A stretch of DNA of 32,658 nt. Source: CAYOVG01 sp964407285. Its GTDB lineage: Bacteria > Desulfobacterota > Syntrophobacteria > Syntrophobacterales > Syntrophobacteraceae. Made by a program: the position numbers and the translations under genes. Below are positions 15,815 to 24,027 of this stretch, one piece after another. Under the pieces are notes generated by a model that had not been told where the DNA came from, ran no database searches, and saw nothing but the letters and a program-made list of their open reading frames with translations. Position 1 is the stretch's first letter, and each line of letters starts with the position of its first letter. The DNA is taken from contig CAYOVG010000028.1 of the NCBI GenBank assembly GCA_964407285.1, positions 1 through 32,658 on the forward strand, in the 5' to 3' direction.

Positions 15815-16201
15815 CTACCGACCCACCAGGGTCAGTTGGGATTTGATTTCGGCGTATTCGTCCGGCAGAAGCTTCCGGACGGGGCTTTGCGCCGTGAAAT
15901 GGATCGTTCCCTTGACGTCGGGAGAGAGTATCCGGCCTCCCCTGATGAGGGGGGTCTCGAGGAGGTATTTGAACTCGCCGCCGAGATCGAGCAGCACGTC
16001 GATGTCGTCGTGGTCCTCCAGGAGTTCGACTATTTGCATGTTGAAGGCCAATCCCCGGCCCCGCACGCGCCGCCACACATTGCCGGAGAGGAAGACCTCC
16101 ATCGTTGCTTCATCCAATGCGACCGCGGCGTTTCCCGGGTTGACGAGAAAGCCTTCATCCACGTAGTAACTCCCCTCTTCAATAGAAATCCAGTGTTCCA
16201 T
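15815..16201 (-). CDS. Conserved-looking small protein, function unknown
   Basis: A 128-residue acidic protein without membrane segments or a recognised family. It reads like a compact beta-rich domain (EEGSYYVDEGFLV, MEVFLSGNVWRRVRG, IDVLLDLGGEFKYLLETP) with a short helical tail (LLPDEYAEIKSQL). The start at 16201 is chosen because GGGAGG lies upstream, though spaced about 13 bases. An upstream in-frame ATG at 16273 would add 24 polar residues. The candidate promoter at 16297-16325 supports expression from this strand. It is convergent with the hydrolase. No function is proposed. Confidence 0.6.
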   Translation of the reverse strand: MEHWISIEEGSYYVDEGFLVNPGNAAVALDEATMEVFLSGNVWRRVRGRGLAFNMQIVELLEDHDDIDVLLDLGGEFKYLLETPLIRGGRILSPDVKGTIHFTAQSPVRKLLPDEYAEIKSQLTLVGR

Positions 16202-16296
16202 TTTGCCAGCAGCCTCCCAAACCGTGCGTCGTTCATTCGATTCTCGGGTCTCGATAGTTATCCGAAGATACATGCCCTATTTCGGGAATTCAGAAA

Positions 16297-16325
16297 ATAG
16301 TAACCTCGAGAACGGGAATAGACAA
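16297..16325 (-). promoter_or_regulatory. Candidate promoter of the small unknown gene
   Basis: On the minus strand TTGTCT (16325-16320) and TACTAT (16302-16297) are 17 bp apart. The transcript would start near 16290, about 90 nt before the chosen ATG. Confidence 0.4.
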
Positions 16326-16423
16326 TCGGTGTTCATGCCCAATCCACCCGTTCGCTCGATGGAAGCGCGCGAGGGGGCCGCGATGCCGTTGCATCGGGAA
16401 CAACCGCCGCGTAATACTGTCTC

Positions 16424-16451
16424 TTGATTTTGCACTGGCAGGGTGTATATT
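16424..16451 (+). promoter_or_regulatory. Upstream candidate promoter of the sir2-tol cluster
   Basis: TTGATT (16424-16429) and TATATT (16446-16451) are separated by 16 bp. It lies about 80 bp upstream of the stronger TTGACA promoter and could form a tandem pair with it. Confidence 0.4.
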
Positions 16452-16503
16452 GAGCCCGCATCGAAAGGTGCTGAAAACGGCCGTTGCCGGGTGGGGAAAT
16501 TTA

Positions 16504-16532
16504 TTGACAAGGTTCGGAGACGGATTTAGGAT
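16504..16532 (+). promoter_or_regulatory. Sigma70 promoter of the sir2-tol cluster
   Basis: A perfect TTGACA (16504-16509) lies 17 bp before TAGGAT (16527-16532). It gives a leader of about 40 nt before the sir2 ATG at 16580. Confidence 0.6.
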
Positions 16533-16579
16533 ACCTGGGGCGTAATATATCAAATATTCAGGAAATTTCCGAGGGTGAC

Positions 16580-17314
16580 ATGGATATTTACCGAAAAGCG
16601 GCCCATCGGATATCGCAAAGCCGGTATGCGGTAGCTCTGACCGGCGCGGGCATCTCGGTCGAGAGCGGGATACCCGACTTTCGAAGCGCCGGCGGCCTCT
16701 GGTCGCGCTATGACCCGATGGAGTTCGGGCACATAGATTCTTTTCGCGCCGATCCGGGAAAGGTATGGAAAATGCTGCTGGATATGGATAAGCTGCTCCG
16801 GGATGCGAAGCCCAATCCGGCGCACGGCGCCCTGGCGGAACTGGAAAGACGGGGAATACTCAAGGCGGTCATAACACAGAATGTGGACAGTCTCCATCAG
16901 AAAGCCGGCAGCCGGTTCGTGATCGAGTATCACGGACATAACAGGACACTGCGTTGCGATGGTTGCGGGTTGCGAGTAAATCGTGAGAGCGTTGCGCTGG
17001 AGCGGATTCCGCCTCGCTGTGCCTGCGGCGGGCCGTTGCGGCCGGATTTCGTGTTTTTCGGAGAGGACATTCCTCCTGAAGCTCATGCGCGCGCCGTCCT
17101 GGCTGCCGAGAGTTGCGATCTGATGATCGTGATCGGAACATCGGCCACTGTGGCTCCGGCTTCGCAACTCCCCCTCATGGCGCGGCAGGGAGGGGCCTTT
17201 ATCCTGGAGATCAATCCCGATGCGACGGCGCTCACCGGGAGTATAACAGACCTCCACATCGCGGAATCCGCGGCCGGCGCCATGCGGGGCATAATGGCGA
17301 TGCTGGAGAAATGA
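16580..17314 (+). CDS. Sirtuin NAD-dependent protein deacylase (CobB-like)
   Basis: A 244-residue class-III sirtuin. Visible motifs are the NAD-binding GAGIS..SGIPDFR (22-36), TQNVDSLH (about 99-106), catalytic YHGH (about 117-120), Zn-ligand cysteines in CDGC and a later CAC (the second pair is CxC, not CxxC), and GTSATVAPAS (about 182-191). Sirtuins remove acetyl or other acyl groups from protein lysines using NAD+, in the cytoplasm. GAGGGTGAC precedes the ATG. The stop overlaps or abuts the tolQ 5' end, so it is probably cotranscribed with tolQ; why a deacylase leads the Tol operon is unclear. No membrane signal is present. Confidence 0.9.
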   Translation: MDIYRKAAHRISQSRYAVALTGAGISVESGIPDFRSAGGLWSRYDPMEFGHIDSFRADPGKVWKMLLDMDKLLRDAKPNPAHGALAELERRGILKAVITQNVDSLHQKAGSRFVIEYHGHNRTLRCDGCGLRVNRESVALERIPPRCACGGPLRPDFVFFGEDIPPEAHARAVLAAESCDLMIVIGTSATVAPASQLPLMARQGGAFILEINPDATALTGSITDLHIAESAAGAMRGIMAMLEK

Positions 17315-17337
17315 AGGATTTTTGTAAAGGAATCGGC

Positions 17338-18156
17338 ATGATCTTTTTGAACGTTTTGTGGACGGAGGTCTTTGCGGCCTCCGATGCTGCGGTCGTTGCC
17401 GCACCGAAGGGCGGCAACGACGTATGGGAGATGATCAGCCACGCGGGGCCGATGGTTAAGTTCATCCTTGCGGCTTTGGTGTTCCTGTCGCTGGCTTGCT
17501 GGAGCGTTACCTTCATCAAGTTTCGCCTCTTCAGACGGGTGCGGAAGGAATCCGATCTGTTCATCACCCAGTTCCGGCAACGCAAGAATTTTCCGACTCT
17601 TTTCAGAGATACTCAGATGCTCAACGACAGCCACCTGGCTCAGATCTTTCGCATCGGATTCTCGGAATTGAATCGGTTGAACAAGTCCGTCGACGCCAGG
17701 AGCCTGCCGGAAGTGAAGCTCCATCCGGAAATACTGCTCGAAAGCGTGGAGCGGGCCATGAGGGAAGCCGTGACCACCGAAGCGGCTCACCTGGAGAGGT
17801 TCCTACCGCTCCTCGCCACTACCGGAAGCACGGCGCCCTTTATCGGGTTGTTCGGCACGGTTTGGGGCATCATGGGCAGTTTCCATGAAATCGGTCAAAA
17901 GGGGACCGCCAACCTGGCCGTTGTGGCTCCCGGTATATCGGAAGCCCTGGTGGCGACCGCCATCGGATTGGGAGCGGCCATACCCGCGGTTGTGGCCTAC
18001 AACTATTTCATCAACCGCGTGCGGGTGATGGAAAATGAAATGAGCTACTTTGCGGCGGATTTCCTGAACCTGCTCAAGCGCGACCTGATGCGGCGTTCGC
18101 GGCAGGAAGGAGTCGGAATATCCTCCGGGGAACCGCATCTTGCAGCCCAGGACTAG
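17338..18156 (+). CDS. tolQ: TolQ (MotA/TolQ/ExbB proton channel family)
   Basis: A 272-residue inner-membrane protein with a first helix at about 43-65 and two more around the conserved TTGSTAPFIGLFGTVWGIM block and the EALVATAIGLGAAIPAVVAYN block near the C-terminus. TolQ with TolR forms the proton-driven motor that energises TolA for outer-membrane constriction at division. I prefer ATG 17338 (AAAGGA six bases upstream). An in-frame ATG at 17311 overlaps the sir2 stop and adds nine residues. The longer frame from 17113 is only read-through across sir2. It heads the order tolQ-tolR-tolA-tolB-pal-cpoB. Confidence 0.9.
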   Translation: MIFLNVLWTEVFAASDAAVVAAPKGGNDVWEMISHAGPMVKFILAALVFLSLACWSVTFIKFRLFRRVRKESDLFITQFRQRKNFPTLFRDTQMLNDSHLAQIFRIGFSELNRLNKSVDARSLPEVKLHPEILLESVERAMREAVTTEAAHLERFLPLLATTGSTAPFIGLFGTVWGIMGSFHEIGQKGTANLAVVAPGISEALVATAIGLGAAIPAVVAYNYFINRVRVMENEMSYFAADFLNLLKRDLMRRSRQEGVGISSGEPHLAAQD

Positions 18157-18209
18157 AAGTTCGACGGAGATTGCTATTGCAGGACCCATAGCATGAGAGG
18201 TGTCTGAAA

Positions 18210-18644
18210 ATGCAAACGGGTGGCCCCAGGGGGCGCATGCTTTCCGAGATAAATGTGACGCCGTTTGTTGATGTTATGCTCGTGTTACTGATTATATTCA
18301 TGGTAACGGCGCCTATGATGACGCAGGGAATAGATGTGAATCTGCCGCGCGCGGACAGCAGCAGCACGATTCAGACGGAGGAGGAACGGTATATAGTGAC
18401 CGTCGCTTCGGACGGTAAGCTCTACATAAATGAATACCAGGTGGAATTGGATTCACTGGGGCCGAAACTCGCCGCTCTTCTCAAGGAGCCGAAGGCCGGC
18501 CAGGGGGTTTTTCTCAGGGCCGACCGGAACGTGCCGTACGGCACGGTTGTCCAGGTGATGTCTCATATCCGCGAGGCTGGAATCAATCAGATTGGAATGG
18601 TTACGGAAATAACGGACAACACACAGACACCGTCTGCCCGGTGA
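18210..18644 (+). CDS. tolR: TolR (ExbD/TolR family)
   Basis: A 144-residue protein with one N-terminal helix containing the key Asp, INVTPFVDVMLVLLIIFMV (about 12-30), and a periplasmic domain ending in the VMSHIREAGINQIGMVTE segment typical of ExbD/TolR. The Asp carries the proton path of the TolQR motor. It lies 53 bp after tolQ and just before tolA. GAGAGGTG precedes the ATG. Confidence 0.9.
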   Translation: MQTGGPRGRMLSEINVTPFVDVMLVLLIIFMVTAPMMTQGIDVNLPRADSSSTIQTEEERYIVTVASDGKLYINEYQVELDSLGPKLAALLKEPKAGQGVFLRADRNVPYGTVVQVMSHIREAGINQIGMVTEITDNTQTPSAR

Positions 18645-18657
18645 AGAGGGGATAGTT

Positions 18658-20178
18658 GTGGAGCCTGATACGCTTTCTCACAGAAGGTCCAACAGAGGGG
18701 ACCTGTATGTCGGAGCGGGAGCTTCCTTCATAACCCATATTCTCGTTGTGGCCCTGGCGTTCTATCTCTCCGGTCTGCCGACGCCCTCCCGGCCGTTGCC
18801 CCTCGCCTCGACGACCGTTAATCTGGTCAATATGGGCGATTTGGGCGGAGGGCTGCAGGGCCTGCCCAAGATCGACGCCGGAGGGGGTGGAGGGGGCGGC
18901 TCCAAGGCCGCAAAGAGTCCGAAGGGCAAGGACGGGTCTCCCGGACCGTCCGGACCGCCCGCGGATAAACCTTCCGCTCCGGGTAAATCCGGGAAGCCCG
19001 CAGCCGAAGCCGATGCGAAGCCGTCTTCCCTCGTGCCGGTGAAGCGCATGCATATGGACGAGCCGGGAGGCGCGGAGAAGAAGGTCGAGAAATACGCTTC
19101 GCGTGAAGTGCCGGATGTGCCCAAGAAACCCGCGCCTTCGGTGGAGGAGAGCATCGATAAGATGATCCCCAAGCCCAAGCCGCCCCCGCCTCCTCCTCCC
19201 AAACCGGAAGTGAAGAAGCCCGCTCCGGAGCCCGAACCGCCGAAGAAGGTGGCTGAAGCCAAAAAGCCGGCCCCCGAACCGGAACCCGCGAAGAAGGTTC
19301 CGGAGAAGCTTCCGGAAAAAACCGCGGCGGAGGTGAAGAAGCCCGCTCCGGAGCCCGAACCGGCAAAGAAGGTGCAGGAAGAGGCGAAGAAGCCCGCTCC
19401 GGAACCGGATGCATCGAAGAAGACGCAGGCGGAAGCGAAGAAACCCGCCCCTGATGCGGATAATGCGAAAAAGGACCGGACGGAGACCGGAAAACCCGCC
19501 TCCGGTTCCCAGAAGCCGACGCCGCAGACGAACCAGGCGACGCAGACGGCGCAGGCCCAGACGCAGCAATCTCAGGGAACTCCGGGGGGGAAGGCTTCGG
19601 ATAAGGGAGACGGCAAGGGCGCCGCGGGGTCTAAGGACGCCGCTTCGGGAGGATCGCGCCATGCGGCGGGGTCAGGTTCCGCGGGCGCGGGCGGTCATGA
19701 GAAGGTTGCATCCGCCGGTGGGTCGGGGTCCGGGACCGGGACCGGGACGGGCGCCTCGACCGGCTCCGGCGCGACCGGTTCCGGCCCGGCAGGCGGCGCG
19801 GGTTCGTCGGGAACGGGCAGCGGCGGCGCCGGGGACAGGGGGACGGCCGCGGGGTCCGGCGGCGGACAGGCGGGGGCGGCGCAGATTGCCAGCGCGCGCC
19901 GTCTTTATTACACCGAAGTTTACAACCGGGTCCACAGGCAGTGGCTGATTCCGGACAGTGTCAGGGTGGAGGGGTTGGAAGCCTGGCTCATCATAGTGGT
20001 GAGAAGGGACGGCAAAGTCCTCGATATCAGGTTTGAAAAGAGGTCCGGGAATCCGATCTTCGACGAATCGGTGATACGCGCGGTGCGTAAGGCGGACCCG
20101 TTGCCGCCCTTTCCGGCTCTCTATACACCTGCCCAGGAGGAGATCGGACTTCGGTTTCGCCCGGAAGACCTGGCTTGA
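18658..20178 (+). CDS. tolA: TolA/TonB-like energy transducer with low-complexity spacer
   Basis: A 506-residue protein starting at GTG (GAAGAGGGG upstream), 13 bp after tolR. It has an N-terminal inner-membrane helix (about 20-40), a very long periplasmic spacer and a C-terminal TonB/TolA-type domain (about 412-506; YNRVHRQWLIP, then RSGNPIFDESVIRAV). The spacer starts Pro/Gly-rich, continues as repeats of AKKPAPEPEPAKK (about 170-275), and ends in a Gly/Ser/Thr-rich run (about 310-408). The spacer lets TolA span the periplasm to reach Pal and TolB. The spacer DNA is repetitive and probably varies in length between strains. By position this is the TolA of the cluster, though the C-terminal domain reads like TonB. 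Confidence 0.85.
   Translation: MEPDTLSHRRSNRGDLYVGAGASFITHILVVALAFYLSGLPTPSRPLPLASTTVNLVNMGDLGGGLQGLPKIDAGGGGGGGSKAAKSPKGKDGSPGPSGPPADKPSAPGKSGKPAAEADAKPSSLVPVKRMHMDEPGGAEKKVEKYASREVPDVPKKPAPSVEESIDKMIPKPKPPPPPPPKPEVKKPAPEPEPPKKVAEAKKPAPEPEPAKKVPEKLPEKTAAEVKKPAPEPEPAKKVQEEAKKPAPEPDASKKTQAEAKKPAPDADNAKKDRTETGKPASGSQKPTPQTNQATQTAQAQTQQSQGTPGGKASDKGDGKGAAGSKDAASGGSRHAAGSGSAGAGGHEKVASAGGSGSGTGTGTGASTGSGATGSGPAGGAGSSGTGSGGAGDRGTAAGSGGGQAGAAQIASARRLYYTEVYNRVHRQWLIPDSVRVEGLEAWLIIVVRRDGKVLDIRFEKRSGNPIFDESVIRAVRKADPLPPFPALYTPAQEEIGLRFRPEDLA
19204..19450 (+). repeat. Coding repeat in the tolA spacer
   Basis: Imperfect tandem copies of a unit containing AAGAAGCCCGCTCCGGAGCC encode KKPAPEPEPAKK-type blocks. 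The repeat is in frame, so gain or loss of units would lengthen or shorten the TolA spacer without breaking the gene. Confidence 0.65.
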
Positions 20179-20210
20179 TGTCTTTTATCGCGAAAGGATA
20201 AGCTGCTTAG

Positions 20211-21539
20211 ATGTTGAACGTAAAGAAATCATCAATCATATGTGCCCTCTTCCTGATGGCGCCGGTGGTCCTGTGCGGCCGGACATCTACCTGCGAAGCT
20301 GAAGATCGAGTCTATATCGATATTACGAAGCCCACCATGTCGCGTATCCCCATTGCGATCCCGGAATTGAAACCCGAATCCCCGGCCGACGCGAGGCTTG
20401 CCCGGGAGACGGCGGACACTCTTTCCAAGGACCTGGATTTCTCCGGCCTTTTCCGGATCGTGGAGCCGGGAGGATTTCCGAAAAGTCCCCAGGCCATGGG
20501 CGTAAAGGCTGGTGAGATAGATTTTCCGGCCTGGATTCAGTCCGGTACGGAATTCCTGGTTCGTGGCGCATGTGTGGTTCAGGGAAATACGCTCAAGATG
20601 GAGATGAGGCTCTTCGATACCGTCGGGGGCCGTGAAATGCTCGCCAAAGCGTACACATGCCAGGTTCGGGACTGGAAGGGACCCGTGCATCAGTTCGCCG
20701 ACGAGATCATCATGCTCCTTACCGGGGAACGTGGCGTATTCGGGACGAAGATAGCTTTCGTGCAGGTCCAGGGGCAGACAAAGGAAATCTATGTCGTGGA
20801 CTTCGACGGGAGCAATCCCGTTCAGGTGACCCATGACAACAGCATTGCGCTCTCACCGGCCTGGAGCCGTGACGGCGCCCAGTTGGCCTACTCCAGTTAT
20901 AAGGAGGAGGGACCGAAGCTGTACGCCGTCAACGTGGCGAACGGTTCGCAACGTCTTCTGGCGGGGTATCCGGGGCTGAACATCAGTCCCTCATGGAGGC
21001 CAGGGAGCAACGAACTGGCGGCGACTCTCTCCAAGGACGGGAACCCCGACGTTTACCTGCTCTCATCGTCGGGCGGCGTAATCTCGAGACTCGTCAATTC
21101 GTGGAGCATAGACGTCTCCCCGAGCTGGTCTCCGGATGGGCGCAAGCTGGCTTATGTATCCAGCGAGAGCGGGAGCCCTCAGATATACGTGGTCGATGTG
21201 GGCTCCGGTCAGAAGCGCAGAATTACCTTCAAGGGTAATTACAACACTTCCCCGCGCTGGTCTCCAAAAGGCGATTATATCGCTTACAGCGGAATAGCCG
21301 GGGGGCAGCACCAGATATTCATCATCCCGCCCGACGGGGGGGAACCCAAGCAGCTTACACGCGAGGGGAGGAACGAGTCGCCCACGTGGTCTCCCGACGG
21401 GCGTCTGCTGGCCTTCAGTTCCACGCGCGAAGGGGGACCGGCCATATGGGTTATGACGGTCGGCGATATGAGCGCGAAGCGTGTTACTCGTCTGCCCGGT
21501 CAACAGATTCTGCCGGACTGGTCTCCGCGTCTCAACTGA
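20211..21539 (+). CDS. tolB: TolB, periplasmic beta-propeller of the Tol-Pal system
   Basis: A 442-residue protein with an N-terminal signal peptide (to about residue 29), the TolB N-terminal domain (VYIDITKPTMSRIPIAIPEL onward, about 33-170) and a six-bladed propeller with repeated SPAWSRDG, SPSWSPDGRKLAY, SPRWSPKGDYIAYSG and SPTWSPDGRLLAFS blades. TolB docks on Pal and signals to TolA. The start follows AAAGGATAAG, 32 bp after tolA. Length matches the family. Confidence 0.92.
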   Translation: MLNVKKSSIICALFLMAPVVLCGRTSTCEAEDRVYIDITKPTMSRIPIAIPELKPESPADARLARETADTLSKDLDFSGLFRIVEPGGFPKSPQAMGVKAGEIDFPAWIQSGTEFLVRGACVVQGNTLKMEMRLFDTVGGREMLAKAYTCQVRDWKGPVHQFADEIIMLLTGERGVFGTKIAFVQVQGQTKEIYVVDFDGSNPVQVTHDNSIALSPAWSRDGAQLAYSSYKEEGPKLYAVNVANGSQRLLAGYPGLNISPSWRPGSNELAATLSKDGNPDVYLLSSSGGVISRLVNSWSIDVSPSWSPDGRKLAYVSSESGSPQIYVVDVGSGQKRRITFKGNYNTSPRWSPKGDYIAYSGIAGGQHQIFIIPPDGGEPKQLTREGRNESPTWSPDGRLLAFSSTREGGPAIWVMTVGDMSAKRVTRLPGQQILPDWSPRLN

Positions 21540-21687
21540 GATGCTCCGGATATACGAACGGCATGTGACCGTAATGGTTCGGCCGCGTGGGGAGGGAAGA
21601 CATGAGGGGATATCGGGTAACGTCTCTTTAGATCTTTTGTCCGATCACTATCAAGATAAGACCTGGATTATGTGAGGAGGGGTTGAA

Positions 21688-22296
21688 ATGGGTAGAAGAG
21701 TCCGTGGGTTGAGCTGTTTCCTGCCGGCGCTGTTGTTGGTGTTTGCGTTGAGCGCATGCCAGAAGAAGGAGATTCCTTTTCAGGCGGCCGGTGGTATTCC
21801 TGCCGCCGGTATGGGCGCCGGAGCCGGTATGGGACCCGGCGGTCCCGGCATGTCTCCCGGGTTCGGAGCAGGCTCGTCGATGGGATTGGATGAATCCAAG
21901 TGGAGAGAACTGGGCCTCATGACGGAGCCCGAAAGGCGTGAATTCATGCAGAAGTCGCAGGAATTCGAAAACGATGATATTCAATTCGATTTTGACTCCT
22001 TTCTGCTGTCGGATGCAGCCAAGAGGATATTGGACAAAAAGGCCGCTTTCCTGAACAAGTACCCGAAGGTCACGGTAATGGTGGAGGGCCACTGCGACGA
22101 CCGGGGCACCAATGAGTACAACCTGGCGTTGGGGGAACGGCGTGCGCACAGCGCCTGGCAGTACCTGGTTAATTCGGGTATCAATCAGACTCGGGTGAGC
22201 ACCATCAGTTATGGTGAGGAGCGTCCTCTCGCCACCGGCAACGACGAATCGTCCTGGGCCAAGAATCGAAGGGATCACTTCGACTTACGCTACTAG
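21688..22296 (+). CDS. pal: Pal, peptidoglycan-associated outer-membrane lipoprotein
   Basis: A 202-residue lipoprotein: signal peptide with lipobox LSAC (C24 lipidated), a Gly/Met/Ala-rich linker (about 34-66) and an OmpA-type domain (about 96-202). Peptidoglycan-binding residues are in the VEGHCDDRGTNEYNLALGERRA block (132-153). Pal tethers the outer membrane to the wall and binds TolB and TolA. GGAGGGG precedes the ATG. The glycine-methionine linker is longer and more repetitive than in E. coli Pal. Confidence 0.92.
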   Translation: MGRRVRGLSCFLPALLLVFALSACQKKEIPFQAAGGIPAAGMGAGAGMGPGGPGMSPGFGAGSSMGLDESKWRELGLMTEPERREFMQKSQEFENDDIQFDFDSFLLSDAAKRILDKKAAFLNKYPKVTVMVEGHCDDRGTNEYNLALGERRAHSAWQYLVNSGINQTRVSTISYGEERPLATGNDESSWAKNRRDHFDLRY

Positions 22297-22784
22297 CGGA
22301 CTGCATGTGACACAGCCGCCGATGGTCTTCCGCCGGGAGCGCCGGCGGCTGTCCTCCTTACGCCCCTTTTTTTCCACGAAAGACACGAAAAGTACGAAAC
22401 AGGAACTCGACGTGTCCCAATGCCTTTCCGCATCGGCTTCAAGGTAAGGACTCGCGGGGAGCCCCGGTGGGGCGAAGCGCCGGGGACGAAACCCAGCCCT
22501 ATCATTTCCCCCACTCACCCCTTCACCCACTCACCCACTCACCCATTCACCCATTCACCCATTCACCTATTCACCTATTCACCTATTCACCCATTCACCC
22601 ACTCCCCCATTCCCCTCCTCCCCCGCTCCTGCCATTCTGCGCTTGCGCTGCCGTGCTCGTTGTGGCATGAATGATGTATACCAGTCCGGGACGGGGTTTG
22701 CGAACAGCATGCAAATACGCGGCTGGTATGACGGCCGGGCGTTTTAAGGAATACTTACATCAGATGAGGATTGGGAGTACAGAT
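22297..22784. other. Intergenic region with repeats between pal and cpoB
   Basis: A 488-bp gap inside an otherwise tight operon. It contains a CCACGAAAGACACGAAAAG motif (22373-22391), a kind of short intergenic sequence recalled from other Proteobacteria, and the 8-bp tandem array at 22511-22622. The open frames here in several phases are artefacts of the repeat. No separate gene is supported. Confidence 0.5.
22511..22622. repeat. 8-bp tandem repeat (minisatellite), 14 units
   Basis: Fourteen consecutive 8-bp units from 22511 to 22622: mainly CCATTCAC, with CCACTCAC, CTATTCAC and related variants, and more degenerate C-rich units at both ends. Because 8 is not a multiple of 3, the array reads open in several frames (the THSPIHPF pattern). 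It is prone to slippage and lies about 160 bp before the cpoB start. Confidence 0.85.
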
Positions 22785-23897
22785 ATGCTAAAGGCGGTAA
22801 TAAGGGGGATTCGGCTACCTGTTTTTGCGATGGTTGTCCTTCTTTGCTGGGGATGCGCCACTACTCAGGAGACTCAGATGCTCCAGAGAAACAACAGCCT
22901 CCTGATTCAGCAGGTGCAAAATTTGGAAGACCGTGTGCAAAAAATCGAAAGACAGGTTCAAGGGGGCGGCGGCGAAGAGGGCGGGAAGAGCATGGGGCTG
23001 GCGGACATCGACTCCCGGCTGGAGGAATTGCAGGTGAGGCTGGGGAGTGTGTCCGGCCAGATTGAAAACCAGGGACGCCAGGTGGATAGAATGAAGCAGA
23101 ATATGAGCTTGCTGGAGTCCGCGGTTTCGTCTTCGGCGGCAAGCAAGCCCGAACCGGATTCTTCTTCAGCCCCGAAGATCACCATTCCCGGAGTCGAACA
23201 GCCCCGGGAAGGCGCAGCCGGCGCAGCCGCCAAGACGCCTCCCGCGTCGCCCGCCGGCGCGTCGTCCGTCCCGCCGCAAAGTCAGGGAGCGGGGGCCGGG
23301 TCCGCTACAGCCGGTTCGGGCGCGTCGTCCAAGACTCCTGCCGCGGCCCCATCCGGACCATCCGCCGCGCAGCCTGCTGCTCCATCTTCGGCTCAGGCCG
23401 GTCCTGCCGTGAAGAGCCCGGCCGCGCCCGCGTCCAACGCGGGCGCGAACACGACCGCATCCGCCAGTGCGGGCGCTTCCGCTCCCGTTCCCTCTCCCTC
23501 CGCGTCGGCCCCGAGGAGCGAGAACCCCGAGAAGGCCAAATTCGACAAGGCCCTCCAGATGTTTCAGCAGGGGCAGTACGAGAATGCTCGAAAGGAGTTT
23601 CAGGACTTCGTCGGCAAGTATCCGACATCGGATTATGCCGCCACGGCTCTGTACTATACCGGTGAGGCGTACTACTCGGAGAAGCGGTACAACGAGGCTA
23701 TCAGTTCCTATCAGAAAATACTCGACCGCTACCCCAAGGGCAACAGGGTCCCGTTCGCGCTGCTGAAGCAGGCCAACGCTTTTGAAAAACTCGGGGATTC
23801 CACGGCCGCGCGCATTCTCTATGAACGCCTCGTCGATCAGTATCCCAGCAGCCCGCAGGCGCAGGTCGCGGGAAAGAAGTTGAAAGAAGGACGCTGA
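22785..23897 (+). CDS. cpoB: CpoB/YbgF, Tol-associated TPR protein
   Basis: A 370-residue exported protein. The N-terminus is a lipoprotein-like signal with C24 (LLCWGC, a weak lipobox). A coiled coil follows (about 31-110; QMLQRNNSLLIQQVQNLEDRV), then a Pro/Ala/Ser-rich spacer (about 125-247), and C-terminal TPRs (about 250-370; KALQMFQQGQYENARKEFQ, YYTGEAYYSEKRYNEAISSYQ). This is the YbgF/CpoB layout, which links Tol-Pal with cell-wall synthesis. I choose ATG 22785 (GGGAGT upstream) because the signal peptide begins there; the frame extends to 22671 without sense. The Ala/Pro spacer is unusually long. Confidence 0.87.
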   Translation: MLKAVIRGIRLPVFAMVVLLCWGCATTQETQMLQRNNSLLIQQVQNLEDRVQKIERQVQGGGGEEGGKSMGLADIDSRLEELQVRLGSVSGQIENQGRQVDRMKQNMSLLESAVSSSAASKPEPDSSSAPKITIPGVEQPREGAAGAAAKTPPASPAGASSVPPQSQGAGAGSATAGSGASSKTPAAAPSGPSAAQPAAPSSAQAGPAVKSPAAPASNAGANTTASASAGASAPVPSPSASAPRSENPEKAKFDKALQMFQQGQYENARKEFQDFVGKYPTSDYAATALYYTGEAYYSEKRYNEAISSYQKILDRYPKGNRVPFALLKQANAFEKLGDSTAARILYERLVDQYPSSPQAQVAGKKLKEGR

Positions 23898-24027
23898 AAG
23901 AGCGAAGGGGGAGGGATGTCGCGCTCGTTCGCCCCGCACGGGCCGGACCGTTCGGGCTGTGGCCTTTCCCCGGTGAGATATGCGCCCACGCAACTGGAGA
24001 CACACGACTGCTCGAGGGGAGAGGCAT

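Larger units (their letters stand above)
16202..16579. other. Divergent intergenic region with three promoter-like sites
   Basis: No gene is seen here. The stretch carries one minus-strand candidate (16297-16325) and two plus-strand candidates (16424-16451 and 16504-16532). It separates the unknown small gene from the sir2-tol cluster. The sequence turns AT-richer toward the sir2 start. Confidence 0.5.

Noticed and set aside
18601..19662. 353-residue minus-strand frame rich in Leu/Arg/Gly
   Set aside because: It is the complement of the tolR end and tolA low-complexity spacer; its composition follows from the repeats.
22511..22622. CRISPR array
   Set aside because: Units are 8 bp with no spacers and there are no cas genes.
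22420..22674. Frames reading THSPIHPFTHSP
   Set aside because: They are the 8-bp repeat read in different phases; no ribosome site or family.
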